DNA from: an uncultured Lachnospiraceae bacterium
GTDB taxonomy: Bacteria > Bacillota > Clostridia > Lachnospirales > Lachnospiraceae
NCBI GenBank assembly: GCA_947175305.1
Contig: CAMWMO010000112.1
Coordinates: 1 to 6,231 of the forward strand
Reading direction: 5' to 3'
Length of the DNA: 6,231 bases
The position numbers and the translations under genes were made by a program. Every line of letters begins with the position of its first letter. The first letter of the stretch is position 1. This document shows, piece after piece, positions 1 through 5,576 of this stretch. The notes below the pieces were generated by a model that was given only the letters and a program-made list of their open reading frames with translations, had not been told where the DNA came from and searched no databases.

Positions 1-1056
1 AAAGTTCGTGATATCCACCATCATATTGGAGAGCACCTTCACATTTCTCTCCTCCGTCTGGATCCACACGGAAGGTATCGCGGCGTTCTGGATCGCATCC
101 GCCATCTCTGCCGTCACCTTATCGCCCGCCTTGGCTAAAATCTCACCGGTCTGGGTATCCACCACATCCTCAGCGAGAATATGATGTCTGATCCGGTTGC
201 GGAACATCAGTTTTTTGTTGAATTTATATCTGCCGACCTTGGCAAGATCATATCTTCTGGGATCAAAAAACATCGCCATGATCAGGCTTTCCGCGCTCTC
301 CACACTGAGCGGCTCGCCCGGACGGATCTTTTTATACAGCTCAAGCAGACCCTCCTGATAATTCTCAGAAGTGTCCTTTGCAAAACTCGCCTCTATCTTC
401 GGCTCATCACCGAAAAGCTCCCTGATCTCATCATTGGAGCTCACGCCAAGCGCACGGATCAACACAGTGATCGGAACCTTTCTGGTTCTGTCCACGCGCA
501 CATAAAAGACATCATTAGAGTCTGTCTCATACTCTAACCATGCCCCGCGGTTGGGGATCACAGTAGCGGAAAAGAGCCGCTTACCGATCTTATCGTGTCC
601 AATCCCGTAATAAATGCCGGGAGAACGCACAAGCTGGCTGACGATAACACGCTCCGCGCCATTGATCACAAAGGTGCCTGTCTGTGTCATAAGTGGCAGG
701 TCTCCCATGAAGATCTCGTGCTCCGTGATCTCGTCCTTCTCCTTGTTGATCAGGCGTACTTTCACCTTGAGAGGTGCTGCATAGGTGGCGTCTCTCTCCT
801 TACATTTTTCAATAGAGTATTTAACGTCCTCTTCGCACAGCTCGAAATCAACGAATTCCAGACTCAAATGACCGCTGTAATCTGAAATCGGAGAAATATC
901 GTCAAACACTTCCTTCAAGCCTTCATCCAGAAACCACTGATAGGAGTTCTTCTGAACTTCGATCAGGTTCGGCATCTCCAGAACCTCTTTCTGTCGTGCA
1001 TAGGTCATACGCGTATTTCTGCCGGCTGCAGTCTTACGGATTCTGTTCTTTTCCAT
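1..1056 (-). CDS. rpoB: RNA polymerase beta subunit, N-terminal part (3' end outside window)
   Basis: This is the beta subunit of the bacterial RNA polymerase core, which forms one side of the catalytic cleft with beta-prime. The frame is open from 1056 to the window edge and encodes 352 residues, beginning [20 protein letters not shown]. The highly conserved beta segment [20 protein letters not shown], followed by [10 protein letters not shown], lies at about residues 121-150. The visible part covers the protrusion and the beginning of the lobe; the rifampicin cluster I region and the catalytic parts lie outside the window. Two in-frame ATGs exist, at 1062 and 1056. I chose 1056 because the GGGGTG Shine-Dalgarno-like sequence (1065-1070) is 8 nt from it but only 2 nt from the other. 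The gene follows rplL after 212 nt holding a hairpin/U-tract and a strong promoter, so it can be expressed by read-through and from its own start. No frame disruption is seen. Confidence 0.98.
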   Translation of the reverse strand, partial: MEKNRIRKTAAGRNTRMTYARQKEVLEMPNLIEVQKNSYQWFLDEGLKEVFDDISPISDYSGHLSLEFVDFELCEEDVKYSIEKCKERDATYAAPLKVKVRLINKEKDEITEHEIFMGDLPLMTQTGTFVINGAERVIVSQLVRSPGIYYGIGHDKIGKRLFSATVIPNRGAWLEYETDSNDVFYVRVDRTRKVPITVLIRALGVSSNDEIRELFGDEPKIEASFAKDTSENYQEGLLELYKKIRPGEPLSVESAESLIMAMFFDPRRYDLAKVGRYKFNKKLMFRNRIRHHILAEDVVDTQTGEILAKAGDKVTAEMADAIQNAAIPSVWIQTEERNVKVLSNMMVDITNF

Positions 1057-1064
1057 TGACATTT

Positions 1065-1070
1065 CACCCC
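1065..1070 (-). promoter_or_regulatory. Ribosome binding site deciding the rpoB start
   Basis: The minus strand reads GGGGTG here, a partial match to the anti-Shine-Dalgarno complement GGAGGTG. It is 8 nt upstream of the ATG at 1056 and only 2 nt upstream of the in-frame ATG at 1062, so it supports the shorter protein. It is weaker than the rplJ and rplL sites. Confidence 0.7.
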
Positions 1071-1133
1071 GTTCTTTATGATTGATCCATGCTTGATCGG
1101 AAATAACATCTCAAAAAAGCATAGCACACCACA

Positions 1134-1145
1134 ATAGTGCACTAT
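1134..1145. repeat. 12-bp perfect palindrome at the predicted rpoB transcription start
   Basis: ATAGTGCACTAT is its own reverse complement. It begins 2 bp downstream of the -10 box and covers the predicted +1 of the rpoB promoter. A perfect dyad here could be an operator for a dimeric regulator, or a small hairpin at the 5' end of the rpoB mRNA. It may also be chance; nothing identifies a binding protein. Confidence 0.5.
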
Positions 1146-1147
1146 AC

Positions 1148-1176
1148 ATTCTACTACAAGTCCTTGTGGGAGTCAA
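1148..1176 (-). promoter_or_regulatory. Sigma-A type promoter for rpoB
   Basis: On the minus strand the -35 box TTGACT (1171-1176, 5 of 6 consensus) is followed by an exact 17-nt spacer and the -10 box TAGAAT (1148-1153, 5 of 6). Transcription would start near 1141, giving an rpoB leader of about 85 nt. The promoter lies downstream of the rplL-rpoB hairpin, so rpoB, and presumably rpoC beyond the window, would have a supply independent of the attenuated rplJL transcript. A perfect 12-bp palindrome lies across the predicted start site (1134-1145). Confidence 0.8.
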
Positions 1177-1198
1177 TCGAAAAAATAAGAGATTTGAA

Positions 1199-1250
1199 AA
1201 AAGAATTAAAAATATCAAGACCGTCCATGTGCATTCGCCCATGAACGGTC
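1199..1250 (-). terminator. Hairpin plus U-rich tract between rplL and rpoB (terminator or attenuator)
   Basis: Read on the minus strand, an 11-bp stem (GACCGTTCATG paired with CATGGACGGTC, one G-U pair, 1219-1250) closes a 10-nt loop and is followed by TTGATATTTTTAATTC and another T run. It begins 18 nt after the rplL stop. The U tract is interrupted by G, A and C, so termination is probably partial. That suits the known pattern in which most rplJL transcripts end before rpoBC and a fraction reads through (established for the E. coli rplL-rpoB attenuator; inferred here). Confidence 0.78.
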
Positions 1251-1268
1251 TCGTCTTTTGTTCCTGAA

Positions 1269-1649
1269 TTACTTCAGAGTAACCTTTGCGCCTTCAGCCT
1301 CAAGTTTAGCCTTGATGTCGTCAGCCTCTTCCTTGGAAGCAGCCTCCTTGAGTACCTTCGGAGCGGAATCAACCAGATCCTTCGCCTCCTTCAGACCAAG
1401 ACCGGTAGCCTCACGAACAACCTTAATAACCTTAACCTTGTTCGGGCCAACCTCTGTCAGCTCTACGTCGAACTCTGTCTTCTCCTCGCCTGCTGCTGCG
1501 CCTGCGTCACCGCCTGCTGCTGCAACTACCACGCCTGCTGCTGCGGATACACCGAACTCCTCCTCGCAAGCCTTTACAAGATCATTTAATTCTAATACTG
1601 TCAACTCTTTGATAGCGTCGATCAATTCCTGAGTAGATAACTTTGCCAT
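1269..1649 (-). CDS. rplL: 50S ribosomal protein L7/L12
   Basis: L7/L12 forms the flexible ribosomal stalk as dimers held by L10, and recruits and stimulates the translation GTPases (EF-Tu, EF-G, IF2, RF3). The 126-residue product has the full family layout. Residues 1-34 ([20 protein letters not shown] onward) are the dimerisation and L10-binding helices. Residues about 35-56 are the Ala/Gly-rich hinge. Residues 57-126 are the globular factor-binding domain with the conserved [20 protein letters not shown] segment. Length is normal for the family. A GGAGG site at 1659-1663 lies 9 nt before the ATG. The gene follows rplJ after 38 nt with no terminator between them, so the two are cotranscribed. 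The strong ribosome binding site fits the need for several L7/L12 copies per L10. Confidence 0.99.
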   Translation of the reverse strand: MAKLSTQELIDAIKELTVLELNDLVKACEEEFGVSAAAGVVVAAAGGDAGAAAGEEKTEFDVELTEVGPNKVKVIKVVREATGLGLKEAKDLVDSAPKVLKEAASKEEADDIKAKLEAEGAKVTLK

Positions 1650-1687
1650 GATTGTTTTCCTCCATACATATTTTTTATTATTGGTTT

Positions 1688-2284
1688 CTATTCTGCAGGT
1701 GCCTCAGCAGGCGCTTCCTCTGCGGGAGCTGCTTCTGCCTCAGCGGGTGCTTCCTCTACAGGTGCGGCCTCTTCCTTAGCAGGTACCTCACTCTCGGATG
1801 CGCCGCCTTTCTCTGCCAGCTGATTCATCACGCGGGCGAAGTTAGTGATAGGAGACTGGATACTGCCAAGCAGCTTGGACAGCAGCTCTTCTCTGGACGG
1901 GATCTTAGCGATCTCGCCGATTCCCTTCGCGTCGTAGGCGATGCCTTCCACCATGCCGCCCTTCACCTCAAGGGCGTCTGCGGTCTTAGCGAATTTGCAT
2001 AACACTCTGGCAGGAGCCGTCGCGTCCTCTGTAGAGATCGCAACTGCGCTGGGGCCTTCCAGATAGGGAAGAAGCGCTTCACAGTCCGTACCCTTGAATG
2101 CAAAATTCATCATTGTGTTCTTGTAAACCTTGTAGGTGATCCCGGCTTCACGCAGCTGCTTACGAAGCTGTGTGTCCTGTTCCACCGTAAGTCCGCGATA
2201 GTCAACCAGAACGACCGACTGTGCATCTTTTACGGCAGCCGCAATCTCTTCTACGATAGGTTTCTTCAATTCCACCTTTGCCAT
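1688..2284 (-). CDS. rplJ: 50S ribosomal protein L10 with an extended Ala/Glu/Pro tail
   Basis: L10 anchors the L7/L12 stalk to 23S rRNA and, in known systems, represses its own operon by binding the mRNA leader. Residues 1-130 are the RNA-binding globular domain (start [31 protein letters not shown] near 27-36; [12 protein letters not shown] near 51-62). Residues about 131-160 ([20 protein letters not shown] onward) match the long C-terminal helix that carries the L7/L12 dimers. The protein is 198 residues, longer than the 165-175 usual in the family. The excess is a low-complexity acidic tail (about 165-198) built from [13 protein letters not shown] units. The start is set by an AAGGAGGT ribosome binding site (2291-2298), with its GGAGG core 7 nt before the ATG. 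Regulation is expected through the leader just upstream. Confidence 0.98.
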   Translation of the reverse strand: MAKVELKKPIVEEIAAAVKDAQSVVLVDYRGLTVEQDTQLRKQLREAGITYKVYKNTMMNFAFKGTDCEALLPYLEGPSAVAISTEDATAPARVLCKFAKTADALEVKGGMVEGIAYDAKGIGEIAKIPSREELLSKLLGSIQSPITNFARVMNQLAEKGGASESEVPAKEEAAPVEEAPAEAEAAPAEEAPAEAPAE

Positions 2285-2324
2285 TACATTACCTCCTTAT
2301 AGATTTTAGTGCCGAAAGGAGTAT

Positions 2325-2359
2325 TCATAAAGAAAATCCTCCCTGAAGACAGGGAGGAT
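2325..2359 (-). terminator. Attenuator hairpin in the L10 leader
   Basis: On the minus strand ATCCTCCCTG and CAGGGAGGAT form a perfect 10-bp stem (2336-2345 with 2350-2359) around a 4-nt loop, followed by TTTCTTTAT. This is an intrinsic terminator about 50 nt upstream of the rplJ start, placed to stop transcription before the coding region when the leader is bound by L10. Confidence 0.88.
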
Positions 2360-2450
2360 GATACTATCAATACGATCTCTTCTCTCCTCGGTAGGCGGAC
2401 TCTTACGCCGGCAATACGGCACCTACTGTCTTCGGCATGGTTTTACAACC
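2325..2450 (-). promoter_or_regulatory. L10 autoregulatory leader RNA (rplJL leader)
   Basis: The transcribed region upstream of rplJ carries the hallmarks of the L10 leader family. In the minus-strand RNA, GACAGUAGGUGCCG and, further on, GUCCGCCUACCGAGG form the GUAGG/CCUAC stem with the conserved flanking purine-rich CGAGGAGAGAAG (kink-turn-type L10 binding region). A nested GCCG/CGGC hairpin sits inside. A short hairpin GGUU-GUAA-AACC lies at the 5' end near 2440-2451. Downstream is an intrinsic terminator (2336-2359). Known function in Firmicutes: binding of L10, probably complexed with L7/L12, favours premature termination. The 8-nt segment at 2426-2433 is fully complementary to 2345-2352 in the terminator, a possible antiterminator pairing. 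Confidence 0.9.
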
Positions 2451-2456
2451 TTTGAT

Positions 2457-2486
2457 ACTATATCACAGTGTAAGCGGGGCTGTCAA
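2457..2486 (-). promoter_or_regulatory. Sigma-A promoter of the rplJL operon
   Basis: On the minus strand a perfect -35 box TTGACA (2481-2486) is followed by an 18-nt spacer and TATAGT (2457-2462, 5 of 6), preceded by a TG one base upstream (extended -10). Transcription would start near 2450, just ahead of the L10 leader, leaving about 165 nt of leader before rplJ. This makes rplJL independent of the rplKA transcript, which matters because two unrelated genes separate them here. Confidence 0.88.
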
Positions 2487-2495
2487 CTGATTTTG

Positions 2496-2653
2496 AGCAA
2501 AAGGCTGATCATATCTTAAGGAGCCCCTTGAAAACTGTTTAAATCCTTCGGATTAAAACGGTCAGCGCTTAACGAGGTCCCTCACGAGTTTAGCGTCTGT
2601 TACGCTTTGAAAGGAGCGAAAGCGTTGCGACGAAGTATGATCAGCCTTTCGCT
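2496..2653. repeat. 158-bp structured inverted-repeat element (MITE- or REP-like), noncoding
   Basis: Two 18-bp arms face each other: 2496-2513 (AGCAAAAGGCTGATCATA) and 2636-2653 (TATGATCAGCCTTTCGCT). They are complementary except at one position, which becomes a G-U pair in minus-strand RNA. Between them are further hairpins. Positions 2535-2561 form a 12-position stem with one A/A mismatch and a TTC loop. Positions 2564-2594 hold GCTTAAC/GTTTAGC arms. Positions 2594-2632 hold CGTC then ACGCTTT, paired with AAAGCGT then GACG. A small AAGG/CCTT hairpin lies near 2516-2531. The whole could fold as a multi-branched cruciform or RNA. The right arm starts 2 nt past the stop codon of the 468-residue gene. 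The left arm ends 9 nt before the rplJ -35 box. I see no clear target-site duplication. It could be a nonautonomous mobile element or a 3'-end structure for the upstream mRNA. Confidence 0.75.
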
Positions 2654-2655
2654 TC

Positions 2656-4062
2656 TTATCCCTTGACTCCCACCGCCGCCTCCGTCCGGAGTCCACGGCC
2701 GGCAAAAGGATCCGGCTCCGCTCCGGGCCGCGCGTTATACTGTAGTCCAAACTTCTGTGCCTCCGTAACCTCGATCTCCATCACACCGAAGTTTGTCTCA
2801 ATCTGTAAAACGACAGAACCGTCGGGTTTGGTGATGATCTGCGTCTTGAGATCGTCGTCCTCCTCCTTGCCATTCCCGGTCTTCACACCGTCAGGAATCG
2901 GCATCTGTCCGTCATAGTCGGATATCTTTTGCAGGTGCTTGGAGTTTTCCTTGATGGCCGCCCGCCAGATCACTTCCATCTCTTCCGCCGTATAAAGCTT
3001 TGTGCCGAAGTCGTTCATATATTTCGCATACTTGATCTTTTCCCTGTCTATGTAAGTAGATCCGTCCTTCTCATAGGTGTAATCCGGCACGCCGTCCTTC
3101 GTTGAAGTCTCAAAGAAATGGACAAAATCGTCCTCATCCACCTCTCCCGCCAGAAAATCTTTCCAGAAATTCTCATGCGATGCAAAGCGCAGATTAGCAT
3201 CCTGGGGAAAACGCTTTAAAAAGTTCATGACCTTTTCATATTGTCCAGGCTCCGTATAGGAAAGATTCCAGCAGTCTTTGTTCACCCACTTTGTTCCGTC
3301 AAAATAGGCTTCCTTACACATGATCCCGTCCTGCCCATAGCAGGTGATATACCAGTGTTTGTGTTTAGGATCGTCGGTGGGATAAGTGCACTTGGTCACC
3401 TCATCTGTGAGCAGCGCTGCCAGTTCCTCCGGGTCTGTCACCTGTACCGTAGTGACATTTTCCTCTTTTACTTCCTTTGTCTCTGAGGAGCCGCCTGTCA
3501 CAGCTGCCGTCGGAGCAGCAACACTGCCGGCGGCTTCCGTCTTGGGATTTGCCACACTGCCGGCCGCCTCCGTATTCGGCCGTGCCGCCTCCGGAACTGA
3601 CACATTTGTCACTTCATCAGGGTCAGCCGTGCCGCTCTCAACCGCTCTCCGCATTGCCTCCTTCTCGGCCTGCGCCTCTACTTCCGCGATCAGCTCCTTG
3701 ATCTGCTCCTGCAAAGCCTCCTCGGCGTCATCAAAATCTGCCAAAAGCTTCTCCCACTCTTTTATAGTAAAGGACTGCGCACCGGTCTGGAAGGTAGGCT
3801 CCACCGTGCCGTCCTTCACCTTCTTCGCCATCTCCTCCATGTGAGCCAAAATCTGTTCCCGATAGGTCATATTCTCCGTATTTTTCTCTTCGGTGTTTTC
3901 CTCGGTTTTCTTTTTCTCTGCATCCGCGTCGTTTATGACATTCGTGTCATCATTCGATATTTTACCATTTCTGTCGGCTCGCGCAGAACGGCTTCCATTC
4001 CCGTATCTCGCCCCGGATGCATTATGAATCCATGAAGAATATCCTTGATTTCCTATGTACAT
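2656..4062 (-). CDS. Uncharacterised hydrophilic 468-residue protein
   Basis: I do not recognise a characterised family. The protein starts MYIGNQGYSSWIHNASGARY and shows no signal peptide or membrane segment, so it looks soluble; export by a non-Sec route cannot be judged. Residues 45-64 are a Lys/Glu/Asn-rich charged stretch. Residues 66-140 (from TYREQILAHMEEMAKK, including QSFTIKEWEKLLADF) look helical and coiled-coil forming. Residues 162-183 hold two 11-residue repeats of P(N/K)TEAAGSVA(N/A) in a Pro/Ala linker. Residues 222-320 are aromatic-rich, with four cysteines (225, 241, 249, 264) and the segment KHKHWYITCYGQDGIMCKEA. The rest is mixed, ending in a short beta-rich part (SVVLQIETNFGVMEIEV, 416-432). 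The start is supported by an AGAAAGGA site 9 nt upstream (4072-4079). Only a weak promoter candidate is visible (TTGGGC, 18 nt, TATAGA; 4104-4133). The helical module resembles uncharacterised Lachnospiraceae proteins known to me only from memory. Confidence 0.85.
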   Translation of the reverse strand: MYIGNQGYSSWIHNASGARYGNGSRSARADRNGKISNDDTNVINDADAEKKKTEENTEEKNTENMTYREQILAHMEEMAKKVKDGTVEPTFQTGAQSFTIKEWEKLLADFDDAEEALQEQIKELIAEVEAQAEKEAMRRAVESGTADPDEVTNVSVPEAARPNTEAAGSVANPKTEAAGSVAAPTAAVTGGSSETKEVKEENVTTVQVTDPEELAALLTDEVTKCTYPTDDPKHKHWYITCYGQDGIMCKEAYFDGTKWVNKDCWNLSYTEPGQYEKVMNFLKRFPQDANLRFASHENFWKDFLAGEVDEDDFVHFFETSTKDGVPDYTYEKDGSTYIDREKIKYAKYMNDFGTKLYTAEEMEVIWRAAIKENSKHLQKISDYDGQMPIPDGVKTGNGKEEDDDLKTQIITKPDGSVVLQIETNFGVMEIEVTEAQKFGLQYNARPGAEPDPFAGRGLRTEAAVGVKG

Positions 4063-4148
4063 GATTCTCTTTCCTTTCTATACCAATGGGGATTTCTTGT
4101 CTCTCTATAGGTAATACGATTCAAAAAGCCCAAAAGTTTCATGCCGGG

Positions 4149-4187
4149 AAAAAATAACCGATTAAGCATAATCTGGTAAATCAGGTT
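4149..4187 (-). terminator. Intrinsic terminator after the CapA-family gene
   Basis: On the minus strand AACC-T-GATT (4179-4187) pairs with AATCGGTT (4156-4163) as an 8-bp stem with one bulged base and a 15-nt loop, followed by ATTTTTT. The stem begins 1 nt after the capA stop codon. It separates capA from the 468-residue gene and suggests they are not one operon. The AT-rich stem and large loop make it weaker than the rplA terminator. Confidence 0.72.
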
Positions 4188-4188
4188 C

Positions 4189-5499
4189 TCACCAGCTCAC
4201 ATATCCTTCCGCATCGATCTGCACCCCGTCGGAAATGCTGCGCATATAGGAAAGCACCCTCTCCTTCTCTGTTCCCTGCAAAAGAGTCGTCCGACAGCCG
4301 CTCTGGAGACAGGGTACAAACTGATAACTCACGATCCCCGTCTGGTCGATCACCACCTCCACAATACCGGTGTCTATGGTTTTGGAGTTAAACCAGAAAT
4401 TTCCCAGACTGTAGATCACCGGAACGCCCCGTATTACGCCAATCGGCTGAAGACAGTGCGGATGGTCTCCGATCACCAGATCCGCGCCGGCGTCCACCAG
4501 TTCCGGCGCCTGTTTCAACTGCGCCCAGTCCAGCTCTGCCTGATTTTCCGTGCCCCAGTGAATATACGCCACTACGAAATCACTGTTGGCAGCCGCCTCC
4601 CGCACGGTCTCCAAAAGCTTTGCTCCGTTCCAGCAGCGAAATACGCCCGCCGAGGTTTCCGTAGCCTCCTTGGTATCCGGCGTATCCAGCCGCTCGATCT
4701 GGGTCGCAGAAACGAAAGCAATCTTCATATCTCCCACTATGTAATAGACGATCTTTCTCGCCTCACCGATATCCCGGCCGGCGCCCACATAAGGGATTCC
4801 CTCCTCCCTCAGGGTATCCAGAGTATCCACCAGAGCATCCGGTCCGTAGTCGTAGGCGTGATTATTCGCCAGAGATACCAGATCCACTCCCATATCCGTC
4901 AGATACCCTGCCGTCTCCGGTCTTGCCCGAAAAGTAAACTGCTTTTCCTCTATGGGCGCCCCCCTGTTGGAATAGGCAAATTCATTGTTGAGCATCATGA
5001 TATCCGCTCCCCGCATCCGATCCAGCACTTCCGGTGCAATGCCCTGCGAAATGTCTCCACCGGACCTGACAGCTCCCATGATCGCATAATTATCGTCAAA
5101 AAGAATATCTCCCGCAAAAGCCAACGTCACCTGCCCGGAGACGCCCGCCTCCCTCACATAGATATGATTCTCCTCCATGTAGACAGAGTCATCCAGGATC
5201 TCCTGATATCTGGAGGGCGGCTCTGCCGCTTCTTCCGTCTTTTCCTCCGGAGGTTCCTCCGACTCTTCAACATCCGCATCCGTCTCTTCGACTTCCCTCT
5301 GCTCCGGCGCAGACTTTTCTCTCTCCTTAGGATCCGCTTCCGTCGCCCTCATCCTTACCGGCTCCGTGATCCACTGATGAGCCGCCAACGCCAGAACGCC
5401 AACCGCCATCGCTATGGTGAGAGTCAGAATAAAAGGGAGAAAAAAGCTGCGATGCAGCCGTATGCTCTTTTTCTTTTTTCGCTTTCTTTTCTTAGCCAT
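4189..5499 (-). CDS. Membrane-anchored CapA-family (PGA_cap) metallophosphatase-like protein
   Basis: The family is named for CapA/PgsA of poly-gamma-glutamate synthesis and has a calcineurin-like metallophosphoesterase fold; many members lie outside capsule loci and their reaction is unknown. Residues 1-17 are extremely basic (AKKRKRKKKKSIRLHR). Residues 18-40 form one membrane segment. Residues 51-96 are a Glu/Pro-rich linker. The CapA domain covers about 122-405: VTLAFAGDILFDD (Asp131), MLNNEFAYSNRG (Asn171/172, Glu173), SLANNHAYDYG (Asn212/213, His214, Asp217), YIHWGTE (His314), VIGDHPHCLQPIG (His346, His348) and VIYSLGNFWF. All expected metal-binding and active-site motifs look intact. 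The basic-inside rule puts the domain outside the cell. No capB, capC or other polymer synthesis gene is nearby, so a role in polyglutamate is not supported. There is no Shine-Dalgarno sequence: the promoter abuts the ATG, implying a leaderless mRNA. No other in-frame ATG precedes the membrane segment. Confidence 0.92.
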   Translation of the reverse strand: MAKKRKRKKKKSIRLHRSFFLPFILTLTIAMAVGVLALAAHQWITEPVRMRATEADPKEREKSAPEQREVEETDADVEESEEPPEEKTEEAAEPPSRYQEILDDSVYMEENHIYVREAGVSGQVTLAFAGDILFDDNYAIMGAVRSGGDISQGIAPEVLDRMRGADIMMLNNEFAYSNRGAPIEEKQFTFRARPETAGYLTDMGVDLVSLANNHAYDYGPDALVDTLDTLREEGIPYVGAGRDIGEARKIVYYIVGDMKIAFVSATQIERLDTPDTKEATETSAGVFRCWNGAKLLETVREAAANSDFVVAYIHWGTENQAELDWAQLKQAPELVDAGADLVIGDHPHCLQPIGVIRGVPVIYSLGNFWFNSKTIDTGIVEVVIDQTGIVSYQFVPCLQSGCRTTLLQGTEKERVLSYMRSISDGVQIDAEGYVSW

Positions 5500-5505
5500 G
5501 CGATT

Positions 5506-5534
5506 ATTATACCATTAAATGAATATCATAGCAA
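5506..5534 (-). promoter_or_regulatory. Extended -10 promoter abutting the CapA-family start codon
   Basis: On the minus strand TTGCTA (5529-5534, 4 of 6), a 17-nt spacer and a perfect TATAAT (5506-5511) preceded by TGG give a strong extended -10 promoter. Only six bases (AATCGC) separate the -10 box from the ATG at 5499, so the transcript would begin at or within a base or two of the A of the start codon. The -35 box shares two bases with the U tract of the rplA terminator. Confidence 0.85.
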
Positions 5535-5563
5535 AAAAGTGACGGGCCACAACCCGTCACTTT
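5533..5563 (-). terminator. Strong intrinsic terminator after rplA
   Basis: On the minus strand AAAGTGACGGG and CCCGTCACTTT form a perfect 11-bp stem around a 6-nt loop, and the transcript continues into a run of six T. It lies 13 nt after the rplA stop codon and ends the rplKA unit. A classic ribosomal cluster would lead to the rplJ leader at this point; instead the capA promoter begins within the U tract. Confidence 0.94.
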
Positions 5564-5576
5564 CAAAGCTTCTGTT

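Noticed and set aside
181..885. Plus-strand frames of 118 and 96 codons
   Set aside because: They lie opposite rpoB, whose minus-strand frame is unmistakable and uninterrupted.
1056..1062. rpoB start at the upstream ATG (1062)
   Set aside because: The Shine-Dalgarno-like sequence is only 2 nt from it; the ATG at 1056 has 8 nt spacing.
2496..2653. CRISPR array or attachment site
   Set aside because: There is no repeated unit with regular spacers and no integrase gene; the segment is a single inverted-repeat structure.
2562..2750. A 62-codon minus-strand frame ending inside the inverted-repeat element
   Set aside because: It overlaps the end of the 468-residue gene in another frame, has a strongly Arg/Lys-biased product and no ribosome binding site, and half of it is repeat sequence.
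3386..3844. A 152-codon plus-strand frame rich in Ser and Ala
   Set aside because: It is opposite the Ala/Glu-rich part of the 468-residue gene, which produces such shadow frames; no start signals are seen.
4189..5499. A poly-gamma-glutamate capsule locus
   Set aside because: Only the CapA-like protein is present. No CapB ligase or CapC-like membrane protein is nearby, and many CapA-family proteins are unrelated to capsule.
2656..5499. The CapA-family gene and the 468-residue gene as a two-gene system
   Set aside because: A terminator lies between them, the gap is 126 nt and the second gene has its own ribosome binding site. Only proximity and shared direction link them.
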